The notes beneath the pieces were generated by a model. The model saw nothing but the letters and a program-made list of their open reading frames with translations. It was not told the origin of the DNA and searched no databases. A DNA stretch of 64,000 bases from Wolfiporia cocos (lineage: Eukaryota > Basidiomycota > Agaricomycetes > Polyporales > Phaeolaceae). Shown one piece after another: positions 43,950 through 54,244 of this stretch (the stretch's first letter is position 1; the number at the start of each line of letters is the position of its first letter). The DNA is taken from contig JACCLO010000015.1 in NCBI GenBank assembly GCA_029448655.1, forward strand, positions 1,178,001 to 1,242,000. The letters are read 5' to 3'. A program made the position numbers and the translations under genes.

Positions 43950-45591
43950 ATGCTAGGTCCAAAGAACAATCTCGAGGAGCTCCGTCGTCGACATCTAGGA
44001 GGTGGCACGCCTGCTCCTGGACCTAGTCCTCCTGTATCTGTGACTCACGGCAGCCAGGCTGATGGCGAGAAGGTATGCAGCCATATGCTACTTGCTAATG
44101 GACTCAGTGATGCTATCTAGCGTAGAAGTCCAAATTCAAGCCCTCGAGATCCATCAACAACTCCGACAAAGTTACAGGTACGCTAGAGCTCGGATTTAGC
44201 GCAGTCCATGAATAACATTGCCATTAGCGCTCCAAGCGCACAATCCACTTCCATCTTTCTCCACGCTCGGGTTTGGAAAGAAAAAGCCGGTCCCCGCTCG
44301 CTCAACGCCCATCGTCGAGGTCTCGTCGGCAGAATCTAGCCCGGACGATGCTTCCACCTCTCGGCTACCCGTCAAGCGGCTATCTTCGGACTCTTCATGG
44401 GATGTGGGTCACCCAGCGCCCATAAAGCGTCTAAAGATTGCTGCACTGAAGGACAAGGAGAACGGATCCGCTGCAGAGAGCTCTCGCGACAAGGGAAAAG
44501 GTCGGGAGCAGCCATACCGCACGATCGGTCGCTCTTCACATAGTACCGGTTTTTCTTCATCGTCCGAGCCTTCTCCTAGTATACACACGCGGAAGAATCT
44601 TCCGCCCACAGACGTTCCGCCAATCTCAACGCGCTCTTCGCGATCGCTACCCTTGAGCTGGTCCGACTTACTCGAGGTGGGTACTGTCTGAGTCCCCTCG
44701 CGGTGTTTTCTGAATGTATGCTATGACTTTAGAAAGACGATAACGAACTGGCTGGGATGCTGAACAGTAACTTCATGTTGCTGAGCGAACTCGCCATACG
44801 CAAGAGAGCAAAAGGTTCCTGCATTGACGAGGCTGTGATTGATCGCATGGAGTTGGTATCATACATATTGTTGACAGTGGTTACCTCCTTATCTTCCATT
44901 CTTGCATGATAGGGAGATGCTGACGGATCGCAACAACGCAATTATGGCCGTCCGTTCGGCACCGGCAAAGGGCGAAAAGCCACTGATCCCAGATCCCGTG
45001 TGGTCCACCACAACACGATCCGAGTCACCTCTGGCGGAAGAGGAGTCTTTTCCACCGTTGTCTCAACGGCCGCCCAGCTGTGCTGCCCGTGTTTGCTCGC
45101 CTGCGCCGATCTCTACAGCAAATACTAGTGCTCTGTCTTCTACTTCAAATGTTTTATCATCAGTCTCCGTCGAACAAAGCTCTGGTTCCACAGGCCTATC
45201 TGCCGTCAGCTCAGAGCCTCTGGCACGGAGCGAGCTCAACGCCGTTCCCGGAAGCGACGACTTATTCGCGGACCTCGACGACTTCCCTGCCGAGGTCGCT
45301 GGGTGGGACCTCCCAAGTGCAAGTCAGCCCGCACAGCCACCTCGTCCTCAAACATCCGCACCCGTTTCGTCCGCGGTCTCGCGGCCGAGAGAGGATCTGA
45401 TGCTGACGCCATACTACGCCGAGATCATGGAGAAGCTACGCACGATCTTCAATCTCGTCGACTTCCGCTCGAACCAGCTCGAGGCAATCACCGCGACGCT
45501 CGCGGGACGCGACGTGCTTGTGCTCATGCCGACAGGCGGCGGGAAGAGTTTTCAGTCCTTTGACCAGATGCACGAGAGAGTCACATCCTAA
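43950..45591 (+). pseudogene. Sgs1/BLM-type RecQ helicase, N-terminal part only
   Basis: ATG 43950 opens MLGPKNNLEELRRRHLGGGT. Exons 43950-44072, 44126-44177 and 44228-44676 are joined by introns of 53 and 50 nt with good ends and give a Ser/Pro-rich tail (QAHNPLPSFSTLGFGKKKPV). Exon 4 starts at 44733 and exon 5 near 44913. Near the end comes YYAEIMEKLRTIFNLVDFRS, NQLEAITATLAGRDV and VLMPTGGGKS: the Q-motif region and Walker A of Sgs1/BLM helicases. Directly after GGGKS the sequence turns to FQSFDQMHERVTS and stop, where the family has LCYQLPA. The helicase core, RQC and HRDC domains are therefore absent; downstream DNA (45600-46750) has no match. This is a breakpoint, not an intron. The phase between exons 4 and 5 could not be resolved. 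Confidence 0.75.
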
Positions 45592-46758
45592 TCCACAATG
45601 GATGGGACATGGGACAAGGACACATGTACATGTGTCGCCCAAGACGATGCCCAGACTGCGCTAACGATGCGCAAAGCATCTGCCCAGGTTTCAATAGTCT
45701 TATCATGGTACTCCTTGGATAATAGTCGTCAACGTGTGAGTAATCGGTAGTGCCATCAGCAAAAGTCGAGTTGTATCATAAGTAATTGCCAATTGCTGGA
45801 GGCCGACGTTGTCTGTATCAATAAGCGCTAAGAGCCACAGCAGTTGTCACCAGTATGGCGAGAATACCACATGGATTGGTCATCGGCAAGGTACGTACAC
45901 ACTTGACTACAACGGATACTGGACAATGCACAACTATAAAACAGAATGAACAGACTGTTGGTACTCACGCAACGGTGATGCGTCTCCCAACCGAAGCTGA
46001 CCGCCGCTGCAAGTGTCTAGATCACCCTAAGAGGTCAAGCCGTTCATGTGCATACGCCATCGCGTTTGTTCTGGTGGTGCTCCTGTGAGCTATCCTTTGG
46101 AGCGTGTCTTTGGCAGGACGCCCGCACGCTGGTATAGAATCATTTAATACATTATAAGTCGCACGTACCGGGTGCATAATTCCGAGCTCGTCGTCGCAGC
46201 GGTGGGTAATGGGAAGCGGCAATGCAGCGCGCTGTGAGTGCTGATAAGTTGGGCGGGACCGGCGTTAGCCGGAACGGACGCAGGAGATGTAGGAGCCGCC
46301 GGGTGGGCGGGCCCATTCATCTCGTGCGATTGGCACACACAGGCGCGCGCCGCGCGCGATGGGGGGGCACGCAGAATCAGAGTAGGCACACAGCAAACAC
46401 ACGACAATACATGTAACGCGACGCGGCGTGCGGAGCCAGCACATGACAAACGGGGCGCGACTACAACAAAGAAGGCAAGGAAAAGGGCGCGGAGGGAGGG
46501 GCAGAAACGGGACGGCGGCGTCGCTAAAGGCAGCGGCAGCGGGCTGGTGGCGAAGGAAGCAAGGGGCGAGCGCGCGTAAGCGCGCGGTGAAATTTGCTTG
46601 CTCGCTCGGACGTTGGGGCCGGCCTCTCCCGGCTGCGCGAGGGATCTGCCGGCCCCGCCACTAATATATTGTAGACACCTCTATTACTAAATCCTGCCTA
46701 CGTTTCAGCTGATGTCCATGTCCGACGGTACAGCACGTGCCTCTCCGCGCACATCCGA
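45592..46758. other. No gene recognised after the RecQ break
   Basis: Short frames. 46300-46650 is GC-rich with many CpG and GGCG/CGCG runs. Nothing resembles helicase motifs II-VI on either strand. Confidence 0.35.
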
Positions 46759-47335
46759 TCACTCTGGCTTGCCCGAGCCCCGTCCGGCCTCGACGTTCTT
46801 CAGAGAGACTTGTTCATACTCGTGTCCGTTCGCCTGCTTCTGCACGGGTGCCTGCGATTCGACATGTTTGACCCAGGTGTAGTATACCGAGCCGAGGAGG
46901 ATGGTCGCAATCGAGGAGGCACGGCCGATACACGTGCGTCAGCATGTGCATCTGCATCTTTGCAGAGAATAAGGGACGTACGTCATGATGATGTCGTGGA
47001 AGAGCCATATGCCAAGTAGCGATGCGGTGACGCCGCGAACCGCAGACGAAACCATGTGCGTGATGGGAGAAGTCACCTTGATCGAGAGCAGACTCGCGAT
47101 GCTCATCAGGAATCCGAAGACACCCTGTGTGTAAAGTGAGCCATCGCGCATGACCCACATCTGCGTTTAAACCCACCATGATGGCCGAGCCGAGCGTGAA
47201 GGTCGCAAGGGTGCTCATCTCGCCGAGCGGTGCCTCGTTCGGGCCAAACAGAAGGTGCGTGATACCAGGGAGCTCGCCCGCAAGGACGAGGATCGGCGCA
47301 AGGAGGATAGCGCCCTCGAGCGAAGTGCGTGCAGC
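46759..47335 (-). pseudogene. SLC35/TPT nucleotide-sugar transporter, C-terminal fragment
   Basis: Minus-strand exons: TSLEGAILLAPILVLAGELP and GEMSTLATFTLGSAIMV (about 47180-47335), intron with GTGGGT..CACAG, then GVFGFLMSIASLLSIKVTSP, ITHMVSSAVRGVTASLLGIW and LFHDIIM (46990-47130), intron starting GTACGT, then ASSIATILLGSVYYTWVKH and a hydrophilic tail ending GRGSGKPE with TGA at 46759-46761. These are the last four or so membrane helices of TPT/SLC35 carriers, which move nucleotide sugars into the Golgi; 'SPITHMVSSAVRGV' is typical. The first six helices are missing upstream, where the sequence is unrelated. Reading and splice sites in the kept part are clean, so the truncation may be recent. 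Confidence 0.7.
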
Positions 47336-47402
47336 GTACGTTTGCGCTTCCTCAACGCACCCCCTCAATCATCGAGAAACACAACCCATCCCAAAACTCT
47401 GA

Positions 47403-48343
47403 CACCTGGCCGATAGTCCATGCTCATAGTGAGCTCCAACAGGTGACCCTTAGGCGCAAAGGTAGGGTGCAAGACATACGACGACTCTTCAACAACTCCA
47501 GCAGCGGCCAAAAAAATTCGATCAGTGCCCTCGATGGGTGGTTTGGCGGTTCGTTCATCAATCGGTGCCCTCGGCGGGCGGTTTGGTCATTCGTGCACGG
47601 GTTCAATCATACGCGTGGGATCGGGATCGGGATCATGCACGGCGGTGCACATGTGCGGCGGTCGGCAGTCGTCGATCGTTCGGGTAGACGGCTTCAGCCC
47701 CGTCCGGGCAAGGTGAGTCGACGGCGACGGCGGAAAGGGTCTACGGCATAGCGACAGCCAGCAGAGCATTGGCGAGCGACAGCATGCATGCACGATCAAG
47801 CAACGCAGCGAGCGGCGGGCTTAGGCTGCCCCCAGAGCCTCTTGGTAGTAAACCCCCAAGCAGGCTGACGCGATTGTGTCAGAGCCATCAAAACATCGGT
47901 CCGACGAGCACGTTTGTCCACAGGCATGACGGTGCCCGTAGGGCAATCACATGAGGTACAGTACATAAAATCGAGCTATTATATACCGTTTTCCCCTCGT
48001 ACCATATTCGGCTACGCAATACCTGACTCCCGATGTGCGCGCGCGACATCCAGGCATGCATGAGCTCGTCTGCGGCAAATCCATGTTCCAACAGCATTGG
48101 GCAACATCAGTGTGCTTGTTATCACCATTTACCACAAACTATCCTTCCATGAGAATGCATATTCAATACTGGACCTGCTGTAATGCAATACACTAAAGAT
48201 TCCAGTCACCAAACTCAAGGGGGACCTTCCCATCACCACAAGGCAGCGTTGTAGGAGCTTTTTCAATGCTCTGCCGTTTGGCAACAGGGCCCTCCTCTAG
48301 CTCTGGAGGGGGCCGCTTCTAATGCAAGAAAAATGATTGTAAG
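47403..48343. other. No gene recognised
   Basis: A short direct repeat of 'gccctcg.(t/c)gggtggtttgg(c/t)' occurs at about 47527 and 47565. No coding motif. Confidence 0.35.
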
Positions 48344-48960
48344 CTATACATGCTGATGATCCAAAGGACTTACTATGCCTACAGAAGCAGTCTTGCTAGG
48401 TTCCACAACACAATCCCCCTCATTCCTTCTCACAATTACCCTGGCCTCAGGGAACCCCGCCTTCTCAGCATCAAGCCCACAGTTGAATGTGGAGAGGGCA
48501 CATTGCAGCTTGAGGCTGCCCTGCTTGATTCTGTAGTCGCTGACAGGGTTGACAAGGGCATCATCTTCAAGTCTGAAGTGGGTTGTAATGCGCTTTATGC
48601 CCTCCTGTGTATTCATTAGTAGAGTAGTAACAGTGAAAGAAAACCTACCAGTATTTCAGTGCCCCTGCTATACCACTCAAATAGCTCGAAGATGTCACTG
48701 GGCAGCATTTCAACTGAAGTGTGACTGTAAAATAGCTCCACATGTTGTTGTAGCAAGATCATGGCCCTTTCCTGCACAGGTGTGGGAGACATTGAGAGCA
48801 GCACAGTCAGTAATTGGTAGAGTAATCGTAATCTGTCAGTGTTCTCAGAGTGCAGTGTGTGATAGTGTTGACGGAGGGCAGCGTGCGGTAGTACTAGTGT
48901 TGACGGAGGGCAGCGTGGCGTGCGATAGACGCCGGAGTTGGCGCTGAGCGCTGAGTAGCC
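48344..48960 (-). CDS. Unrecognised frames
   Basis: Minus frames 48616-48840 (RLRLLYQLLTVLLSMSPTPV, then LPSDIFELFEWYS) and 48344-48616 (STFNCGLDAEKAGFPEARVI) could be two exons of one protein around a splice near 48610-48645. No family recognised; possibly part of a transposon gene. Confidence 0.3.
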
Positions 48961-48969
48961 GCCGCACCC

Positions 48970-51168
48970 ATTGCGCTCCCTGCGCTCTACGTCTTCTCCG
49001 AACAGGATGCCGCCACCGTGGCGCATGCCCAGGGCCTGCCTGCATACGGCAGCGTTGACGCTCTCAGCACGCAGGGCCAGCAGCGCCGCCCGTCCGTGCC
49101 GCAGCAGGGCCTGATGGGCATCGGGCAGGAACGTGCGCCCCCGGGCAAGAGCGGCTCCTCGTTCGACCGCATCCTCAGCAAGCTCCAGAGCGAGCTCACT
49201 CTCTCGGCGGTGCGATTGGCGAGATCCAGGACACCCTCGGGGGCAATCTCATGTAGTGATGTGCAAAGCACGGCTCGGCTCAAAGCCCGGGGCTTGGGCC
49301 CGGCTTTGAAGGGCTCGTGCTCAGCGAAATGTCAAGCCGGGCCCTCCTTGACGGCTCAGGCCGGCTTGGGCCCGGCTCAGGCTCAGACTGGGGCTTATGG
49401 GTAATCAGGTAGGACCTCGGAATTATTGGCTTGTGCAGTTCAAATGACGGCACAACATATTCAGAATGCTTATATGTCTACTATTTGTTGATAGTCTGAT
49501 CTACAAGTGTTTTTACAGCTGCTTATGATGTTGACCGAAAATCCAGATCTCGATCACAACCCCGATCGCAACAGTAGTCACAACGTTCCGCACCGTGTTA
49601 GCAGATACAAGTCATTGTAATGGCCGTTGAGATCATATAAGGTGAATTGATGCAAAATCTTAAACCATTTTCGCTAATTTTAACAATACCACAGCTGCGC
49701 GCATAAAGCCGCCGGCTCAGGGCTCGGCTACGGCCGGCTCACGATCCAAGCCGGGCCCTGAGCCGTCTTAAGCCGCCCCCCAGGCTCGGCTTGGCCTGGC
49801 TTAAGTCAGCTCGGCCAGGCCCGGCTCACGGCTTTGAGCCGTGCTTTGCACATCACTGATCTCGTGAGTGCACATCACTAATCTCGTGAGTGCTTCTGCT
49901 GCTCGCGGTGTGAACGCGGCCCCAGCCCCCGAACCTCCCGCCCTACCCCGTGATGCCCGCGAGGGCACAGCAGCAACATCAGCAAGAGGCCGCGCAGCAG
50001 ACGCATGCTGCTGAGTCCGCGTCTGCGCTGAACGAGCTGCAGGCGCAGTCGAGCGAGACGCAACTCTCACTCGTGGGCCATGTGAAGACAATCTATGCGC
50101 TCGAGGGCATGCTCGCGGAGCACGACGCGATCAAGTGCGAGGTGGGCGCGATGCGCGAGCTCATAGAGGAGCGCAAGCGCGAGATGGAGGCCCTCCGGCG
50201 GCACAGCAGCAGCAGCAGCCCCCGCACCGCCCACGCGTGCACCACCCCGGCGACGACGACGACGATGCGCGCAGCATCAGCACCGCCGCCGCCCACGAGC
50301 TCGAGTGTGTCGATGAGGAGGACGAGGATCAGCTCACCGCAGAAGAGCGCGCGAGGGATAGGGAGAGTCGATCACGGAAATCATCAGCAAGTGGAGGAAG
50401 AGCGTCGAGGGGCGGTGGAGCGGCATGCAGGAGGAATGGAACGACGAGCGCGAGCGGCTCCGGCGCATGGGGAAAGAGTGGGAGTCGCGCATGCGCGTCG
50501 TCGAGGACGGCGTCGGCAGCACGGTCGCGAAGCTCGAGTTGGGTCCCGTCACGCTCGCCTCCTTTCAGGCGCAGCACCCGCCAAACGGTAGTGCACGTGC
50601 GAGCGGCGGCCTCATCAAACCTCCGAGCCCCAGGAGTCTCTCCGCGGACTCCACGCACCCGGAACGACTGTCTTGCTTCCTCGAGAGGCTGATTTATGAG
50701 CCTACGCACCCTCGGCAAAAGAGGAAACGCGCGAGCACATCACGCGGCCGGTCCCGCTCGCGGTCGTCTTCCAAGGGCTCACCGAGCGACGCGCCGTCCG
50801 CGGCGCCGGAAGACGTCGACGGCCGCACCGTGTCGCCAGGCGCGCGTGTGCACTATCGCTCACCGTGGTCGACGGACGACTCAGACTTCGAGACGTTCTC
50901 GGCTGCGGATGGCGTGAGCGCGGCAAAGGACGAGGCGGCGCGCAAAGTTCAGGGTATGCCATTTCCCATCACACCAGAGTCGTCAGTGCTCAACCACCCG
51001 CTGCCAACTAACGACGTCCTCCGCACGGCAACAGACTCTCATCCGAAGGAACCCGCGGGTAATGTGGTCGATGACGGGCCATCTCTCGATGGCTATAGCG
51101 TCGCTCATCACAACACCATGCAGTCCCAGCTGAATCCGTCGACGGCGGTGTGCATTTTCTGCTACTGA
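48970..51168 (+). pseudogene. Coiled-coil protein gene, interrupted by an 8-bp-TSD element
   Basis: The first part (to 49245) reads GLPAYGSVDALSTQGQQRRP and GKSGSSFDRILSKLQSELT, then, one frame over, GEIQDTLGGNL. After the insertion (49254-49858) comes SASAARGVNAAPAPEPPALP, then a Gln/Ala/Glu coiled coil (ESASALNELQAQSSETQLSL, IYALEGMLAEHDAIKCEVGA, MRELIEERKREMEALRR; 49950-50200), an acidic linker, MQEEWNDERERLRRMGKEWE (50425 on) and a Ser/Arg-rich tail to 51168. The family is not recognised; a cytoskeletal or scaffold role would be a guess. Frame changes near 49215 and 50210 add to the insertion. Confidence 0.5.
49254..49858. mobile_element. hAT-like non-autonomous element no. 5 (8-bp TSD)
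   Basis: Flanked by ATCTCATG (49246-49253) and ATCTCGTG (49859-49866). Tips TAGTGATGTGCAAAGCACGG and, inverted, CAGTGATGTGCAAAGCACGG. Subterminal zones are rich in GGCCCGGC and CAAGCCGGGC units, as in 13200-13829. A second tip-plus-TSD (CACATCACTAATCTCGTG) follows at 49871-49888. Confidence 0.85.
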
Positions 51169-51927
51169 GTGCCGCCGCAGCGGCGGTGATATGGCGCATA
51201 GAACTCGACGTGTCTGCTCAACACCCAAGACCTGTCAGAATGGCCTCGCTTCGTCTGCAGCTGCCTACCACTACGTAATGTCTCCCCGTCTCTCAGCAGT
51301 AGTTTCAGTAATTTCTCTCTCATGTTTTCTTTCTCTTGTCTCTGATATATTTGTGCCGTCCCACCGACGGAGACCCGTTCGTTGCCACCATTGCATATGT
51401 CCTGATCCGATTTGGACTGGTTAATGATTTCACGACCTTCATGACCAGCTGCATCAATATGATACTACCTTTCCAGCTGATGAGTCGCTGCGCGCACACA
51501 ATAGCAACGGACTGAGCCGTCGGAATGCTTCCTGGCAACGGGTACGCCTGTGCAGTCCCTCCTAATTCACATTCTGTTAACTGCTTGGCTAGGAATGGTT
51601 CAGTGTGAGGTTCTGCTCCAGAAATCGTCCTTCGTCCAGGGCAGCATTTGAAGTCAATCAGTAATGACGCCACTGCAGCCACCGCATTTACAGACGCGGT
51701 TTGAGGGATTTGCCCGGAAGCGGTGGCCCGTCTCAAGCCCCGGGCCAGCTTTCCTGCGCACACGCTACAGGAGCGGCGGCTGGGTGCACCGTGCAGGTCG
51801 GAACGCCTCTAACGCCACGCTAGCAAGGTGGTTGACAGTCGGACGACATCTATCAACCCAAGCTCATTCAGACTGACATTCCCTAAAGGTACACCCGAGA
51901 CACTTGCCGTGCAAGTCGGAAATCCCT
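51169..51927. other. No gene recognised
   Basis: A minus frame 51320-51763 is open for 147 codons but has no recognisable motif. It may be chance. Confidence 0.3.
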
Positions 51928-53396
51928 TCACTGCCTCTTCGGTATCGAGTCCTCGAATATCAGGTAGTCACGGAGACTCCCGCTCTTGTCATCCGGAATG
52001 AAGTCCAGCATGCGCCCGCTGGAACTACTGTACACGCGCCACCATACGGGCATCGCTCTGTGGCACCGCTCAAAGGGATTCTCGCCTTTTATGGCGAGTG
52101 CCAAGGCAATGAAATGAAGCGATGGTATTGCTCCCTTTACATCCTCCCACAGTGCCCGGAAGGCCGCATCGGTGCGAGGATCAGGAATGCCCTGGTCCGT
52201 GTCCGCTCCTATCCACTGCGTCTTGCAAACGCACAGGTAGATCGCTACGGTAGGAAGAATCGCCATCGCCGGGCAGACGTTTGGCTGCTCGCAGGCGAGC
52301 CAGTCTCGCTTTCCTGACACGAACGATATAAGCTCACCAGCCACCACTCCACCGATTGCCCCTTTACCTCGTCCGAACACACCTCCAAGTATCGCATCCG
52401 CGGCGCTGCAGTGCGCGCACCTGTCCAGAATGGTGCGTCCACACTGGTTTCAAACAGCAGTGACAGCGCCATGAGAATCGCTCTCTGGATGACATCCAAT
52501 GCATCATGATAATGGTACGCTGTCAGGTCTAATTGCAGCCACCGCACCGGATAGCGGACTTTCCAGTAGCGAAAGTCGGACACATTGCCTCGAGACAAGT
52601 CAGATCGGTCCAGCAACTGCGTTTGGTATAGTCAGCGTGGTCCTCGACCTCAGTGAATACATCCGCAATCGATAGAGACCTGAGATGCGGCATTGCGTGC
52701 ACAAATAACGACATTCGAGCGGTGCAGCCTCGTAACGAGAGGGAGCGGATGGTCGGCAACGAAGGAATTTCGTGGATCTTGGCATGCGGCTGACTCCCAT
52801 CGGAAAGGTCGAGGTGTGATAGCTCCAGCATCTCCAGTTGTTTCAATCCTTGAAGACGATGGAAGAAAGAGGGAAGTCTTCTGTTGAAAGGCTCGTAAAC
52901 GCAATTTTCCGAGGTTGGCTGTGGAGGAGGGGAAAGATCGGCATGGGCGACTGGCCAAACCAAGATCCACAAGGTTCAGCAATGCGCATGATGCGGCACC
53001 AATGTGCGGCTCCGTGACAACGATCGCGAGATCCTCGGAACGTGCTAAGGATAGGCGCCTCAGCTGGTTGGCATATTCGAGCAGGTCAGCGAAATCGGCA
53101 GCAGCAGAGAAATTCCCCTTGCGTTGAAACTCGATACGTCTCGCCACACCGACAGCACCGCTCTTGATGGTGAGTTCGTGCAGATTCGGAAGACGATTGG
53201 CGGGATCTGCCAGCACGAATTTGCAGAACGCGTTCACTTGCTTTTGCGAGCGCGAAAGCGTTACCCGTGCGAGCACGTGTCGGATCCCGAGCTCGTGTGT
53301 GTCCCGCAAGACAATGGATAGCCTCATCGCAGATTGATAGTCAGTTTGCGCTAGGATCTTGTACAGAGCGTAATTGTTTAGGGATAGGAGAGGCAT
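51928..53396 (-). CDS. F-box/LRR-like protein
   Basis: Starts MPLLSLNNYALYKILAQTDY with the weak F-box-like block QSAMRLSIVLRDTHELGIRH, then VTLSRSQKQVNAFCKFVLAD, PANRLPNLHELTIKSGAVGV and YANQLRRLSLARSEDLAI, a frequent Agaricomycete F-box/LRR layout. The reading moves to a second frame near 52950 (MLELSHLDLSDGSQPHAKIH, SLFVHAMPHLRSLSIADVF), a third near 52570 (YWKVRYPVRWLQLDLTAYHY) and, after a probable intron near 52280-52330, a last one (GIPDPRTDAAFRALWEDVKG, ending SLRDYLIFEDSIPKRQ). The first change could be an intron; the second looks like a frameshift. It would select substrates for ubiquitylation if the F-box is real. Confidence 0.55.
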
Positions 53397-54244
53397 TTTT
53401 GGAACGATGGGAGAATGTCTTCTAAGTGTGAGGGATGCTGAGCTGTCTTGGAACTAGTGGGTATTTATGCTCAAACGATACGTGCAGCACCAAGGACGAT
53501 GAGATCAATTTTGTACCACGATGTTCAACCTGGGTGAGTATAGGAGTGAGGTAAATTTGGACCCGAAAGCCCTGGGCTTGTGGCATTGCTGGCGAGAACG
53601 TGAGATTTTACAAGGCTGCGCACGAGAAACGAGAGCTCGAGGGATCTAATCGCCAGAAAGCATGTTACCATACTGGATATGTCGTGCGCAGAGGTTGGCA
53701 GCCGATAATTATCCTCAGGGTAAGAATGGACGATCACGACCCTGTGGTCAGGTCAAAGTACAGGATTCTCTCTCGAAGCCCTTCCATCTGGTTCGCATGT
53801 GGCCAGACACCTTCATGAAACCTGTTCGTCATAAGTGTTACCGGCACCACTAAAAACATCAGGGAAGACTGATCACCACAATCATCGATCGGAACGATCG
53901 CCATGGAAGCGAGATGGAGCGGCGTGTGAACGGATCCCATCGAATAATCCCCAGTGAAAATCCGGAGTATTTAAAGATATCTAAATGATTCTGGATGTAT
54001 CTGAATGTAAATGCTAAGGTTCAATGTAACGAGATATATCCAGTGTAATCGAAATGTATTCGTCATATCATGTGACCTACTAGAGAGACAAACATTTATA
54101 TCCCGCAGGCAGTAAACTAAGTACATGTGCGGCAGCTAACGAGAGCCAAGGTGATACGTAGGGAGGTAGTTAGAAAGGAGTAATATGGGTTTGGGGGTCA
54201 TACACGCGAGGTATCGTGATAAGAATAGAGCGTAATAGAGAAAA
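53397..54244. other. No gene recognised
   Basis: 5' flank of the F-box-like gene on the minus strand and 3' flank of the next frame. 'ATCATGTGACCTACTA' at 54067-54082 recurs at 55766-55781. Confidence 0.35.
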
